A stretch of DNA of 64,000 nucleotides from NCBI RefSeq assembly GCF_023195835.1, contig NZ_CP096199.1:1550001-1614000 (forward strand). The letters are read 5' to 3'. Source of the stretch: Vibrio sinaloensis. GTDB taxonomy: Bacteria; Pseudomonadota; Gammaproteobacteria; Enterobacterales; Vibrionaceae. The notes under the pieces are model-generated. The model was not told where the DNA came from. It did no database searches and was given only the letters and a program-made list of their open reading frames with translations. Position numbers and translations under genes: made by a program. This document shows, one piece after another, positions 17,895 to 26,642 of the stretch. Numbering within the stretch: the stretch's first letter is position 1; each line of letters starts with the position of its first letter.

Positions 17895-18923
17895 ATGGCA
17901 CATAAACTAACACTTCTTGCTTCAGTGGTAGCTGCTTCTACTGCACTGATGTCTACAAGCGCTTTTGCAGCTGATAGCACGCTGGATAAAGTAACTAAAC
18001 AAGGATTTATTACTTGTGGTGTAAGTACTGGCTTGCCAGGCTTTTCTAACCCTAACTCAAAAGGTGAATGGGAAGGTATCGACGTAGAGTACTGTCAAGC
18101 ACTAGCCGCAGCTGTTCTAGGTGACAAAACGAAAGTTAAATATGTTCCACTAACAGCAAAAGAGCGTTTCACTGCACTTCAATCTGGTGAGATCGACGTT
18201 CTTTCTCGTAACACAACATGGACACTGCACCGCGATACAGCGCTGGGTCTAAACTTTGTTGGCGTAAACTACTACGACGGTCAAGGCTTCATGGTTAAGA
18301 AAGACCTTGGTCTTAAGAGCGCTAAAGAGCTAGACGGTGCATCAGTGTGTGTTCAGTCTGGTACAACAACAGAGCTTAACCTAGCAGACTACTTCCGTAA
18401 TAGCGGCATGTCATACAAGCCAGTAGTATTTGATACTGCAGCACAAACATCTAAAGGCTTCGACGCAGGTCGTTGTGACGTGCTAACCACTGACCAATCG
18501 GGTCTGTACGCACTTCGCCTAAACTTGGCAGATCCAGCGTCTGCGCAAGTACTGCCTGAGATTATCTCTAAAGAGCCTCTAGGCCCTGTAGTGCGTCAAG
18601 GCGACGACCAGTGGTTTAACATCGCTAAGTGGACTCTATCTGCAATGGTTAACGCAGAAGAGTACGGCATCACTTCAGCTAACGCAGACGAAATGCTTAA
18701 GTCAACCGATCCAAACATCAAGCGTATCCTTGGTGTAGACGGTCCTAAAGGTAAAGGCCTAGGCATTCGTGACGACTGGGGCTACCAAGTTATCAAGCAA
18801 GTGGGTAACTACGGTGAAAGCTTCGAGCGTACTGTTGGTGAAGGTTCTCCACTACAGATCTCTCGTGGTGTGAACGCACTATGGAACGCTGGCGGCTTTA
18901 TGTACGCTCCACCAATCCGTTAA
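17895..18923 (+). CDS. aapJ: General L-amino-acid ABC transporter, periplasmic binding protein AapJ
   Basis: A 342-residue family-3 solute-binding protein with a signal peptide (MAHKLTLLASVVAAS...AFA, cleavage near residue 25). Family marks include GFITCGVSTGLPGFS near the mature start, EWEGIDVEYCQALAAAV, LQSGEIDVLSRNTTWT and GRCDVLTTDQSGLYA. It binds polar and other L-amino acids in the periplasm for delivery to AapQMP. The frame is open from 17871, but the ATG at 17895 has AGGAAGG eight bases upstream and gives a proper signal peptide. A hairpin separates it from aapQ, as is common for binding-protein genes made in excess over permeases. Confidence 0.95.
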   Translation: MAHKLTLLASVVAASTALMSTSAFAADSTLDKVTKQGFITCGVSTGLPGFSNPNSKGEWEGIDVEYCQALAAAVLGDKTKVKYVPLTAKERFTALQSGEIDVLSRNTTWTLHRDTALGLNFVGVNYYDGQGFMVKKDLGLKSAKELDGASVCVQSGTTTELNLADYFRNSGMSYKPVVFDTAAQTSKGFDAGRCDVLTTDQSGLYALRLNLADPASAQVLPEIISKEPLGPVVRQGDDQWFNIAKWTLSAMVNAEEYGITSANADEMLKSTDPNIKRILGVDGPKGKGLGIRDDWGYQVIKQVGNYGESFERTVGEGSPLQISRGVNALWNAGGFMYAPPIR

Positions 18924-18952
18924 TCGATAAGTTATTAGTAACTAAAGAAAAT

Positions 18953-18975
18953 GGGCGGTTTAGGCCGCCCTTTTT
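18953..18975 (+). terminator. Intercistronic hairpin/attenuator between aapJ and aapQ
   Basis: GGGCGG / CCGCCC with a TTTAGG loop and TTTTT after it, 30 bp past the aapJ stop and about 29 bp before aapQ. It would terminate part of the transcripts and stabilise the aapJ mRNA end. Confidence 0.7.
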
Positions 18976-19003
18976 ATAAAAATGGATTTGAGGTTATAGC
19001 TGT

Positions 19004-20206
19004 ATGAAACCTACTAATGTTGCGGCGAAGTCGGATAACGGGCCGAGTTCAAACGCTAACCTTCTTTACAATCCCACCTTTCGAGCTGTTGTTTTCCAGG
19101 TCATTGCGATTGCAGCGCTTGTTTTTTTCTTTTACACCATTGTCAATAATGCTCTAACAAATTTGGAATCTCGTGGCATTGCAACGGGTTTCGACTTTCT
19201 CAGTCAAGAAGCAGGGTTCGGGATTGGCCTAACGCTTATTGAATATGATGAAACCTTCTCTTATGGGCGAACTTTCGTAGTTGGCTTACTCAACACCGCT
19301 TTGGTGTCGTTTTTCGGTATCATTTTGGCGACCATCCTCGGCTTCATTATGGGTGTCGCTCGACTGTCTTCAAACTGGCTGGTTAGCCGATTTGCAGCGG
19401 TCTACATTGAAATTTTCCGTAACGTACCACTACTGCTACAAATTTTCTTTTGGTACTTTGCAGTACTACAAGCGTTGCCGTCGGCAAGGCAGAGTATGAG
19501 TCTTGGTGAGGCGATATTCCTTAATGTTCGCGGCCTTTACTTCCCTGCCCCTATCTTTGAGGCGGGATCCTCTGTCGTGATCGGGGCTCTAGTTCTCGGT
19601 ATTGTTGCAACTATCTTTATCAATATTTGGGCAAAAAACCGCCAGAAATTGACCGGGCAAATTACACCAATGGGACGCATTGCTTTGGGTCTGTGTGTCG
19701 GTCTACCGGTTGTTGTCTACTTCATAATGGGGTCGCCAATCAGCGCAGAGTATCCTGAGCTTAAAGGCTTTAACTTCCGTGGCGGTATCAGCATCATTCC
19801 TGAGCTAGCGGCATTACTGTTAGCGCTAAGTATCTACACGGCATCTTTCATTGCAGAGATTGTTCGTTCGGGTATTAACGCGGTAAGCCATGGTCAGACT
19901 GAAGCAGCAATGTCACTTGGACTGCCCCGTTCACGCACATTGAAATTGGTCGTGATTCCCCAAGCTCTGCGTATCATTATTCCTCCACTCACTAGCCAAT
20001 ATCTAAACTTAACCAAAAACTCATCGCTTGCGATGGCAATTGGTTATCCAGATTTGGTTTCAGTGTTCGCGGGAACAACACTCAACCAGACCGGTCAAGC
20101 GATTGAGATCATCGCGATGACAATGGGCGTCTACTTAACCTTGAGCTTGTTGACCTCCGCATTAATGAACATTTACAACCGTAAAGTGGCCTTGGTGGAG
20201 AGATAA
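19004..20206 (+). CDS. aapQ: Amino-acid ABC transporter permease AapQ
   Basis: A 400-residue inner-membrane permease of the HisM/GlnP-type family with about eight membrane helices. It carries the long insertion typical of AapQ between the first helices and the conserved part. The EAA loop that docks the ATPase reads EAAMSLGLPRSRTLKLVVIPQAL (shown in part: EAAMSLGLPRS), around residues 298-320. It follows aapJ and is separated from aapM by one base. Confidence 0.94.
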   Translation: MKPTNVAAKSDNGPSSNANLLYNPTFRAVVFQVIAIAALVFFFYTIVNNALTNLESRGIATGFDFLSQEAGFGIGLTLIEYDETFSYGRTFVVGLLNTALVSFFGIILATILGFIMGVARLSSNWLVSRFAAVYIEIFRNVPLLLQIFFWYFAVLQALPSARQSMSLGEAIFLNVRGLYFPAPIFEAGSSVVIGALVLGIVATIFINIWAKNRQKLTGQITPMGRIALGLCVGLPVVVYFIMGSPISAEYPELKGFNFRGGISIIPELAALLLALSIYTASFIAEIVRSGINAVSHGQTEAAMSLGLPRSRTLKLVVIPQALRIIIPPLTSQYLNLTKNSSLAMAIGYPDLVSVFAGTTLNQTGQAIEIIAMTMGVYLTLSLLTSALMNIYNRKVALVER

Positions 20207-20207
20207 T

Positions 20208-21305
20208 ATGAAAGTACATCAATTTCAGCCAGATCTTCCACCTCCAGCAAATACGGTTGGGGTTGTGGGTTGGCTGCGAACCAATTTATTTAATGGTCCG
20301 GTAAACTCTATTGTTACTGTGATCTTGGCTTACCTATCATTTACATTGCTGTGGAACGTTTTCGATTGGGCGTTTTTAAACGCAGATTGGGTGGGCACCA
20401 CTCGCGATGCATGTAGCCGTGACGGCGCATGTTGGGTGTTCATTAGTGTGCGTTGGGAGCAATTTATGTATGGCTTCTACCCACAAGAAGAGCTTTGGCG
20501 CCCTCGCCTGTTCTACATCACTTTGGCAATTTTCACCGTATTACTCGCGTATGAAAAAACACCAAAGCGGATGTGGATTTGGCTATTCTTCGTCAACGTA
20601 TACCCATTCATCATTGCCGGTTTATTGTATGGTGGTGTATTTGGCCTAGAGGTAGTAGAAACCCATAAATGGGGCGGCCTACTGGTTACATTGATCATCG
20701 CATTGGTCGGTATCGTTGTCTCTCTGCCTATCGGGGTCGCATTGGCGCTAGGTCGACGCTCGGACATGCCGATTATTCGCAGCATGTGTACCATTTACAT
20801 CGAGGTCTGGCGTGGCGTACCACTGATTACAGTCCTGTTTATGGCATCAGTTATGCTTCCACTGTTCCTCTCTGAGGGCTCAGAAACCGACAAGCTTATT
20901 CGCGCACTCATCGGTGTTGTGATGTTCAGTTCGGCATACATGGCCGAAGTGGTTCGTGGTGGCTTGCAAGCGATTCCTAAAGGTCAGTACGAAGCGGCTG
21001 ACGCTCTAGGCCTAACCTACTGGAAAAAGATGGGATTGATTATCTTGCCGCAGGCACTGAAAATCACCATTCCTTCTATCGTGAACACCTTCATCGGCTT
21101 GTTCAAAGACACCAGTCTGGTGCTTATCATCGGTATGTTTGACGTACTCGGTATTGGTCAGGCTGCAAATACCGACCCAGAGTGGCTTGGTTTTGCAACT
21201 GAAAGTTATGTATTTGTCGCGTTAGTGTTCTGGGTATTTTGTTTCGGCATGTCGAGATATTCGATATGGCTAGAAAACAAACTCCATACCGGTCACAAAC
21301 GATAA
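20208..21305 (+). CDS. aapM: Amino-acid ABC transporter permease AapM
   Basis: A 365-residue permease paralogous to AapQ, with N-terminal helices, a tryptophan-rich periplasmic stretch (residues about 55-95) and the HisM-like core. Its EAA loop is [15 protein letters not shown] around residues 263-280, followed by [11 protein letters not shown]. AapQ and AapM form the heterodimeric channel. The start codon is one base after the aapQ stop, which indicates translational coupling. Confidence 0.94.
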   Translation: MKVHQFQPDLPPPANTVGVVGWLRTNLFNGPVNSIVTVILAYLSFTLLWNVFDWAFLNADWVGTTRDACSRDGACWVFISVRWEQFMYGFYPQEELWRPRLFYITLAIFTVLLAYEKTPKRMWIWLFFVNVYPFIIAGLLYGGVFGLEVVETHKWGGLLVTLIIALVGIVVSLPIGVALALGRRSDMPIIRSMCTIYIEVWRGVPLITVLFMASVMLPLFLSEGSETDKLIRALIGVVMFSSAYMAEVVRGGLQAIPKGQYEAADALGLTYWKKMGLIILPQALKITIPSIVNTFIGLFKDTSLVLIIGMFDVLGIGQAANTDPEWLGFATESYVFVALVFWVFCFGMSRYSIWLENKLHTGHKR

Positions 21306-21327
21306 TCAAAAAGCTCAAGGACGTATT

Positions 21328-22077
21328 ATGACGCAGCAACAAGATTACATGATCCAACTAAAGGATATGAACAAGTGGTACGGGGAGTTTCACGTACTGA
21401 AGAACATCAACCTAAACGTGCAAAAAGGCGAAAAGATTGTTATCTGTGGGCCATCAGGCTCAGGTAAATCAACCATGATTCGCTGTATTAACCGCTTAGA
21501 AGAGCATCAGAGAGGTCAAATCATTGTCTCTGGCAACGAGTTGACGGATGACCTGAAAAACATCGAAGCGGTACGACGTGAAGTCGGCATGTGTTTCCAG
21601 CACTTCAACCTCTTCCCTCACCTAACGGTGCTTGAGAACTGTACTCTGGCTCCGATTTGGGTCAAGAAGATGCCAAAAGACGAAGCTGAAGCCATCGCCA
21701 TGAAATACTTAGAACGTGTAAAAATCCCAGAGCAAGCAGACAAATACCCTGGCCAGCTCTCTGGTGGTCAGCAACAACGTGTTGCTATCGCCCGTTCTCT
21801 ATGTATGAACCCACAAGTGATGCTGTTTGATGAACCTACATCTGCACTCGATCCTGAAATGGTTCGTGAAGTACTCGATGTTATGGTTGAACTCGCGGAA
21901 GAAGGCATGACCATGCTGTGTGTCACTCACGAAATGGGCTTTGCCAAAGAGGTGGCTGACCGCGTTATTTTCATGGACGCAGGCGAGATCATCGAAGAAA
22001 ACAACCCGGTAGACTTCTTCGAAAATCCTCAGTCTGATCGCACCCAAAACTTCCTGGCACAAATTCTTCATCATTAA
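21328..22077 (+). CDS. aapP: Amino-acid ABC transporter ATPase AapP
   Basis: A 249-residue ATPase with Walker [10 protein letters not shown] (about 45-53), Q-loop [10 protein letters not shown], signature LSGGQQQR (about 148-155), Walker [13 protein letters not shown] (about 168-179) and H-loop CVTHEMG. It powers uptake through AapQM. AAGGACG precedes the ATG. It is the last gene of the operon and is followed by a strong terminator. Confidence 0.96.
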   Translation: MTQQQDYMIQLKDMNKWYGEFHVLKNINLNVQKGEKIVICGPSGSGKSTMIRCINRLEEHQRGQIIVSGNELTDDLKNIEAVRREVGMCFQHFNLFPHLTVLENCTLAPIWVKKMPKDEAEAIAMKYLERVKIPEQADKYPGQLSGGQQQRVAIARSLCMNPQVMLFDEPTSALDPEMVREVLDVMVELAEEGMTMLCVTHEMGFAKEVADRVIFMDAGEIIEENNPVDFFENPQSDRTQNFLAQILHH

Positions 22078-22090
22078 TTGATGGGTAAGC

Positions 22091-22116
22091 AAAGGGCGAC
22101 TTCGGTCGCCCTTTTT
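22091..22116 (+). terminator. Terminator of the aap operon
   Basis: AAAGGGCGAC-TTCG-GTCGCCCTTT, a perfect 10-bp stem with a UUCG tetraloop and T5, 14 bp after the aapP stop. Confidence 0.92.
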
Positions 22117-22264
22117 GATTGTTATATTGTGTTACATCTTTCAAAATACTTAAGTTTCTATTTCTATTATTATTTTACTAACGACTAGACTCGTTGGGGC
22201 TTGATCTTTTTGCTGATAAGCCTCATATATGTCGGTATAAACATAAAACTTCACGAGGAAGATT

Positions 22265-22927
22265 ATGAACAGTCCTATGTTTACCCGCACTTCTACGCAA
22301 GAAAGTGCTCTACAAACAAACAAAGTATTGCGTAATACCTACGCTCTACTCTCTATGACACTGCTATGGTCTGCGGTTGTTGCTGGCGTATCTATGGCGA
22401 TGAACCTACCTCGTCCTGGTCTCATCATCATGTTAGTCGGTTTCTATGGTTTGCTTTTCTTAACAGAAAAGAACCGCAACAACAGTATGGGTCTTGTGTT
22501 TACATTCCTATTTACTGGTTTCCTAGGCTACACCATAGGCCCTGTGCTCAATGCCTACATCGGCGCTGGTATGGGTGATGTTGTACTGATGGCTCTAGGC
22601 GGTACAGCACTGTCCTTTATGGCGGCATCAGCATACGCACTAACGACTAAGCGTGACCTATCTATGATGGGCGGCCTAATGCTGTCGCTGTTCGTTGTTC
22701 TTGTTGTCGGTATGATTGCGAGCTTCTTCATTCAGTCAACCATCCTACATCTAGCACTGAGCAGCCTGTTTATTGTCTTCTCAACCATGGCGATTCTGAT
22801 GACCACACAAGGCATCATTCGCGGTGGCGAAACGAACTACATTTCAGCGACCATTACGCTGTATGTGTCTATCTACAACATCTTCATCAGCCTACTGAGT
22901 ATTCTAGGCATTATGAACGACGACTAA
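22265..22927 (+). CDS. yccA: Bax inhibitor-1 family membrane protein YccA
   Basis: A 220-residue protein with seven predicted membrane helices starting at about residue 28. The N-terminus (MNSPMFTRTSTQESALQTNKVLRNTY) is soluble and Ser/Thr-rich like E. coli YccA, and the acidic ending MNDD is typical of BI-1 proteins. E. coli YccA is a substrate and modulator of the FtsH protease; that role is carried over by homology. AGGAAG precedes the ATG. It is a monocistronic unit ending in a strong terminator. Confidence 0.93.
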   Translation: MNSPMFTRTSTQESALQTNKVLRNTYALLSMTLLWSAVVAGVSMAMNLPRPGLIIMLVGFYGLLFLTEKNRNNSMGLVFTFLFTGFLGYTIGPVLNAYIGAGMGDVVLMALGGTALSFMAASAYALTTKRDLSMMGGLMLSLFVVLVVGMIASFFIQSTILHLALSSLFIVFSTMAILMTTQGIIRGGETNYISATITLYVSIYNIFISLLSILGIMNDD

Positions 22928-22953
22928 TTTGTCATAGACATCTCGCTATTCCT

Positions 22954-22986
22954 AAGCCCGAAAGCTAACCCTTTCGGGCTTTTTCT
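22954..22986 (+). terminator. Terminator of yccA
   Basis: AAGCCCGAAAG / CTTTCGGGCTT with a 6-base loop and TTTTTC tail, 27 bp after the stop. Confidence 0.9.
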
Positions 22987-23053
22987 TGCTATCTTATTCA
23001 ATCAAGGTATGCTGCGTTACCCTATCGAACTTCACAATATTTAGGATCGTAAA

Positions 23054-23383
23054 ATGTTTGAATACAACGGCAAACAAATCGAAACTGACGCTCAAGGTTA
23101 TCTACTTAACCACACAGACTGGGAAGAAGGGATGATTTCGATACTCGCAGAGCAAGAAGGTATCGAGTTGACCGATGCGCACCTCGAGGTTGTGCACTTT
23201 GTGAGAGACTTTTATGAGGAGTTCAATACATCACCGGCCGTTCGGATGTTGGTTAAAGCGATGGAGAAAGCTCATGGCCCAGAGAAGGGAAACAGCAAGT
23301 ATCTATTTAAGCTGTTCAAGCAAGGCCCAGCTAAGCAAGCCACAAAGCTTGCAGGATTACCAAAACCAGCTAAGTGTCTGTAA
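23054..23383 (+). CDS. tusE: Sulfur-relay protein TusE
   Basis: A 109-residue DsrC/TusE-family protein. It receives sulfur from TusBCD and passes it to MnmA for 2-thiolation of tRNA wobble uridine. The conserved [28 protein letters not shown] and [26 protein letters not shown] regions are present, with the active Cys as the penultimate residue (C108). It is convergent with acyP with only six bases between the stop codons, the tusE-acyP neighbourhood seen in E. coli (yccA-tusE-yccX). Confidence 0.96.
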   Translation: MFEYNGKQIETDAQGYLLNHTDWEEGMISILAEQEGIELTDAHLEVVHFVRDFYEEFNTSPAVRMLVKAMEKAHGPEKGNSKYLFKLFKQGPAKQATKLAGLPKPAKCL

Positions 23384-23389
23384 TACAAT

Positions 23390-23662
23390 CTAAAGTATCT
23401 TGAAGCCTTTATAAGGTTTATAGCTAATGGGCTCACGAACTACGGAATCAACGTGCGAGGTTCGTGACCCCTGCTCCAGCCAGGTAGAAAGCCGGTCAAT
23501 TTTTGATTGCTGACCGCAAGCGACAACCTCGACATCTCCGTTAGCAAGATTCATTGCGTACCCTTCCAATCCGAGCTGCATAGCTTGGTGAGCGGTATGA
23601 TAGCGAAAGCCTACCCCTTGAACGACGCCTGATACTGTGAACTTTTCACAACTTTGTTCCAT
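23390..23662 (-). CDS. acyP: Acylphosphatase
   Basis: A 90-residue acylphosphatase that hydrolyses carboxyl-phosphate bonds. The signature [14 protein letters not shown] holds the catalytic Arg (R20), and [13 protein letters not shown] holds the catalytic Asn (N38). The order yccA-tusE-acyP with acyP on the opposite strand matches the E. coli chromosome (yccX). No terminator separates it from tusE. Confidence 0.95.
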   Translation of the reverse strand: MEQSCEKFTVSGVVQGVGFRYHTAHQAMQLGLEGYAMNLANGDVEVVACGQQSKIDRLSTWLEQGSRTSHVDSVVREPISYKPYKGFKIL

Positions 23663-23757
23663 TAGACTTACCTCAATTAATCTGCCGATGATATATTGAT
23701 GAAGTTCGACACTGTCCCATAATGAAAGGATGGGACGCCTAACTGGATATAATAATT

Positions 23758-25161
23758 ATGAAAGAAATACCCTTCCGCTGGATTGACAAATATCTCATTC
23801 ATCTAAAAATTCAAGAGAAATTCTACTTACTTTTCCTGCTCCCCGTTATTGCTCTTATCGTTTTGACTCTTGTTCTAGATAACACTGCTGATCAAATGCT
23901 GGCGTTACTTTACCAAGAAGAGCTGGGTTTGATGCGAGATCTGATCGAAGCAGGAAACCTGTCTAAAGATCAAGTGGCTGCAATCATCAATAGTTCAGAC
24001 TCCGTGTCATTTGGCTCAGGTGCCGGCGCAATGAGTGTCAGTAATGGTGCCTTCAGTTTGGTGGCAAACCATGATCAAGACCTTTGGTCTGCTATGTCGA
24101 CCACACACATTGTTATCGTCCTGGTTACCCTGACGTTGATCGCGCTTGGTGTCTACTACATCATGACCTTCATTGGTGGCGCTATGTTCACCATGAACAA
24201 GGCGCTTAATACACTGGCATCCGGTGATTTAACCAGCCGTATGAACTTTTTCAAGGTACGTGATGAGTTTAGCGAAATCGCGATCACGATTGATAAGGTT
24301 GCCGAGCGTGAGCAAAACATGGTGATTTCAATTCAAGAGTCGATCGCGCTAATGCAACAAATCAGCTCCGACCTCAATCAGTCGAATCAGCAAAGCGCCG
24401 AGGTGTCTGGCACTCAGCAAGAACACTTGAACTCACTGGCCAGTGCCACTGAACAAATGGCATCGACCATTCGAGAAGTCGCCAACCTTGCTCACGATTC
24501 CAGCACCCAAACAGAAGATGCCCGTAGCGTTGCCAAACAAGGGCAACAAAAAGTGGGCCACACTCTTGGGTCGATCTCTAAGCTGTCACAAGAGATTCAG
24601 TCTGCATCTGAAGCGGTCGCTGAACTAGATGCAAACGCGGCACAAATCGATGAAGTGATCACAACGATTAATGCCATTTCTGAGCAAACCAATTTGCTAG
24701 CGCTCAATGCTGCGATTGAAGCCGCGCGCGCCGGCGAACAAGGTCGAGGGTTTGCTGTGGTTGCAGACGAAGTTCGTGCTCTTGCGGGGCGCACTCAACA
24801 GGCCACCGTCGAGATTCAAACGATGATCGAAGCCCTCCAACGCAACAGTCAATCCCTCACCCAGTTAATGGAAACCACAGTGGTCAACGCAGCAGAAGGC
24901 CATGAGTTGATGTCGGAAGTTGATGTTGAAATCGGTTCATTGGCGGTAAAAAACCAGTCTATCTCAGACAGTAGCATGCAAATTGCGACTGCAGCAGAAG
25001 AGCAAGGCGTGGTAGCCGATAGCATCGCCGCCAGCGTAGAGGAGATTCGGGTCCAGGCAGACAATGTCCACAACATGATTAGCGCGACTAACGCCAACAT
25101 CACTCAGTTACGAAGTCAAAGCGACCAAATGGAAGCGTTATTGACGGGGCTAAAAGCCTAA
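23758..25161 (+). CDS. Methyl-accepting chemotaxis protein with a small periplasmic domain
   Basis: A 467-residue chemoreceptor. Helix 1 spans about 21-42, a short periplasmic region about 43-118, helix 2 about 119-141, then HAMP (about 142-195) and the coiled-coil signalling domain. The hairpin tip ([22 protein letters not shown], given in part: [12 protein letters not shown]) and [15 protein letters not shown] bind CheA/CheW. The periplasmic part is only about 75 residues and includes a Gly/Ser-rich stretch ([13 protein letters not shown]), too short for a Cache or 4-helix-bundle sensor. There is no C-terminal CheR pentapeptide. Ligand unknown. Confidence 0.92.
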   Translation: MKEIPFRWIDKYLIHLKIQEKFYLLFLLPVIALIVLTLVLDNTADQMLALLYQEELGLMRDLIEAGNLSKDQVAAIINSSDSVSFGSGAGAMSVSNGAFSLVANHDQDLWSAMSTTHIVIVLVTLTLIALGVYYIMTFIGGAMFTMNKALNTLASGDLTSRMNFFKVRDEFSEIAITIDKVAEREQNMVISIQESIALMQQISSDLNQSNQQSAEVSGTQQEHLNSLASATEQMASTIREVANLAHDSSTQTEDARSVAKQGQQKVGHTLGSISKLSQEIQSASEAVAELDANAAQIDEVITTINAISEQTNLLALNAAIEAARAGEQGRGFAVVADEVRALAGRTQQATVEIQTMIEALQRNSQSLTQLMETTVVNAAEGHELMSEVDVEIGSLAVKNQSISDSSMQIATAAEEQGVVADSIAASVEEIRVQADNVHNMISATNANITQLRSQSDQMEALLTGLKA

Positions 25162-25168
25162 CTCTATC

Positions 25169-25192
25169 GAGCCGCTAACTAGCGGCTCTTTT
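25169..25192 (+). terminator. Terminator of the chemoreceptor gene
   Basis: GAGCCGCT-AACT-AGCGGCTC followed by TTTT, seven bases after the stop codon. Confidence 0.88.
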
Positions 25193-25258
25193 ATTTGCTT
25201 TTCCCCACTAGTTCTTCCAAAATACCCCTCCTTTCGAAACAGACTATTGAGCAGTGCA

Positions 25259-26452
25259 ATGACTCCAGCTATCTACCTTGTTAAAGGCCGTGATAAATCT
25301 CTTCGTCGCAAACACCCTTGGGTATTCTCGCGTGGTATCCACAAGGTTGAAGGCGAACCTCAACTCGGTGAGACAGTAGACGTGTTTACTCACGACGGTC
25401 AGTGGCTTGCCAAAGCCGCCTACTCACCGAACTCACAGATCCGAGCTCGTGTATGGAGTTTCGAAAAAGAGTCGATCGACAAAGCTTTCTTTGTCAAACG
25501 TATTCAAGATGCTCAACTGCTGCGTGAAGATATTATTGAACGGGATGGCCTAACCGGTTACCGACTCATTGCAGCGGAATCTGATGGCTTGCCGGGCATC
25601 ACAATCGACAAGTATCAAGATTTCCTAGTGTGCCAACTACTGAGTGCTGGTGCAGAGTTCCACAAACCAACCTTGGTTGACGCACTAGCTGAATGTTTCC
25701 CTTCATGTAACGTTTACGAGCGTTCAGACGTAGCGGTGCGCAAAAAAGAAGGTCTGAAAGAGACGGTTGGCGTTCTCCACGGTGTAGAGCCACCAAAATC
25801 CGTAGTGATTGAAGAAAACGGCGTCAAAATCAGCGTGGATATCGTTTCGGGCCACAAAACTGGCTTCTATCTTGACCAACGTGATAGTCGCCAACAAGCA
25901 ATGAAATATGTGAAAGACAAAGAAGTGCTGAACTGCTTCTCTTACACCGGCGGTTTTGGCTTGTACGCCCTTAAAGGCGGCGCCAAGCGTGTGATCAACG
26001 CCGATGTTTCTCAGCCAGCACTCGATACCGCCAAGTTTAATGCCGAGCTTAACGAGTTTGATATTTCGAAGAAACGCGCTGTGTTTCTCAATGCTGACGT
26101 ATTCAAACTGCTTCGTGAATACCGTGACCAAGGAACCAAGTTTGATGTGGTTATCATGGACCCGCCGAAGTTTGTTTCTAGCAAGAACAACCTCACCTCT
26201 GGGGCCAACGGCTATAAAGACATCAACATGCTAGCGATGCAAATTCTTAAACCAGGCGGCACACTACTGACCTACTCTTGCTCTGGCTTAATGAGTGGCG
26301 AGCTATTCCAGAAAGTGATTGCTGATGCCGCGGTAGACTCTGGTCGCCAGGTCAAGTTCGTTGAACGCTTTGAACAAGCGGCTGACCACCCTACCGACAG
26401 TGCTTATCCGGAGGGTTTTTATCTTAAAGGGTTTGCTTGTAAGGTGTTGTAG
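25259..26452 (+). CDS. rlmI: 23S rRNA (cytosine-1962-C5) methyltransferase RlmI
   Basis: A 397-residue enzyme with an N-terminal PUA domain ([17 protein letters not shown], residues about 5-75), an OB-like middle and a C-terminal SAM-dependent methyltransferase ([30 protein letters not shown] with the catalytic Cys). The frame is open to a TTG at 25247, but the ATG at 25259 has GAG seven bases upstream and matches the E. coli start. The stop codon TAG overlaps the first base of a heptamer repeat array. Confidence 0.95.
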   Translation: MTPAIYLVKGRDKSLRRKHPWVFSRGIHKVEGEPQLGETVDVFTHDGQWLAKAAYSPNSQIRARVWSFEKESIDKAFFVKRIQDAQLLREDIIERDGLTGYRLIAAESDGLPGITIDKYQDFLVCQLLSAGAEFHKPTLVDALAECFPSCNVYERSDVAVRKKEGLKETVGVLHGVEPPKSVVIEENGVKISVDIVSGHKTGFYLDQRDSRQQAMKYVKDKEVLNCFSYTGGFGLYALKGGAKRVINADVSQPALDTAKFNAELNEFDISKKRAVFLNADVFKLLREYRDQGTKFDVVIMDPPKFVSSKNNLTSGANGYKDINMLAMQILKPGGTLLTYSCSGLMSGELFQKVIADAAVDSGRQVKFVERFEQAADHPTDSAYPEGFYLKGFACKVL

Positions 26453-26541
26453 AGCAACGAGCAACGAGCAACGAGCAACGAGCAACGAGCAACGAGCAAC
26501 GAGCAACGAGCAACGAGCAACGAGCAACGAGCAACGAGCAA
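26452..26541. repeat. Heptanucleotide tandem repeat (GAGCAAC)12
   Basis: Twelve perfect head-to-tail copies of GAGCAAC (26452-26535) plus a six-base partial copy. The array starts at the last base of the rlmI stop codon and ends about 8 bp before the terminator hairpin, so it is transcribed as the rlmI 3' untranslated region. Copy number of such arrays is expected to vary between strains. Confidence 0.97.
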
Positions 26542-26548
26542 ATTTTGG

Positions 26549-26580
26549 AGGGTTGGCACTTAGTGTCAACCCTTTGTTTA
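26549..26580 (+). terminator. Terminator of rlmI, beyond the repeat array
   Basis: AGGGTTGGCAC-TTA-GTGTCAACCCT with one G-U type mismatch and a T-rich tail (TTTGTTTATTTT). Confidence 0.8.
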
Positions 26581-26616
26581 TTTTGCAGAACTCTAATAGT
26601 TCATCTAGCGAGCACT

Positions 26617-26642
26617 AAAAGGGCCTTGCGGCCCTTTTGTTT
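26617..26642. terminator. Bidirectional terminator at the adhesin 3' end
   Basis: AAAAGGGCC-TTGC-GGCCCTTTT immediately after the adhesin stop codon, with T-rich sequence on both sides. Confidence 0.85.

Noticed and set aside
26303..26569. Minus-strand frame with repeated LLVARCS heptads, and a plus-strand frame with SNEQRAT heptads
   Set aside because: Both are just the 7-bp array read in three frames, each repeat unit giving seven residues. They overlap rlmI and its terminator and have no ribosome-binding site.
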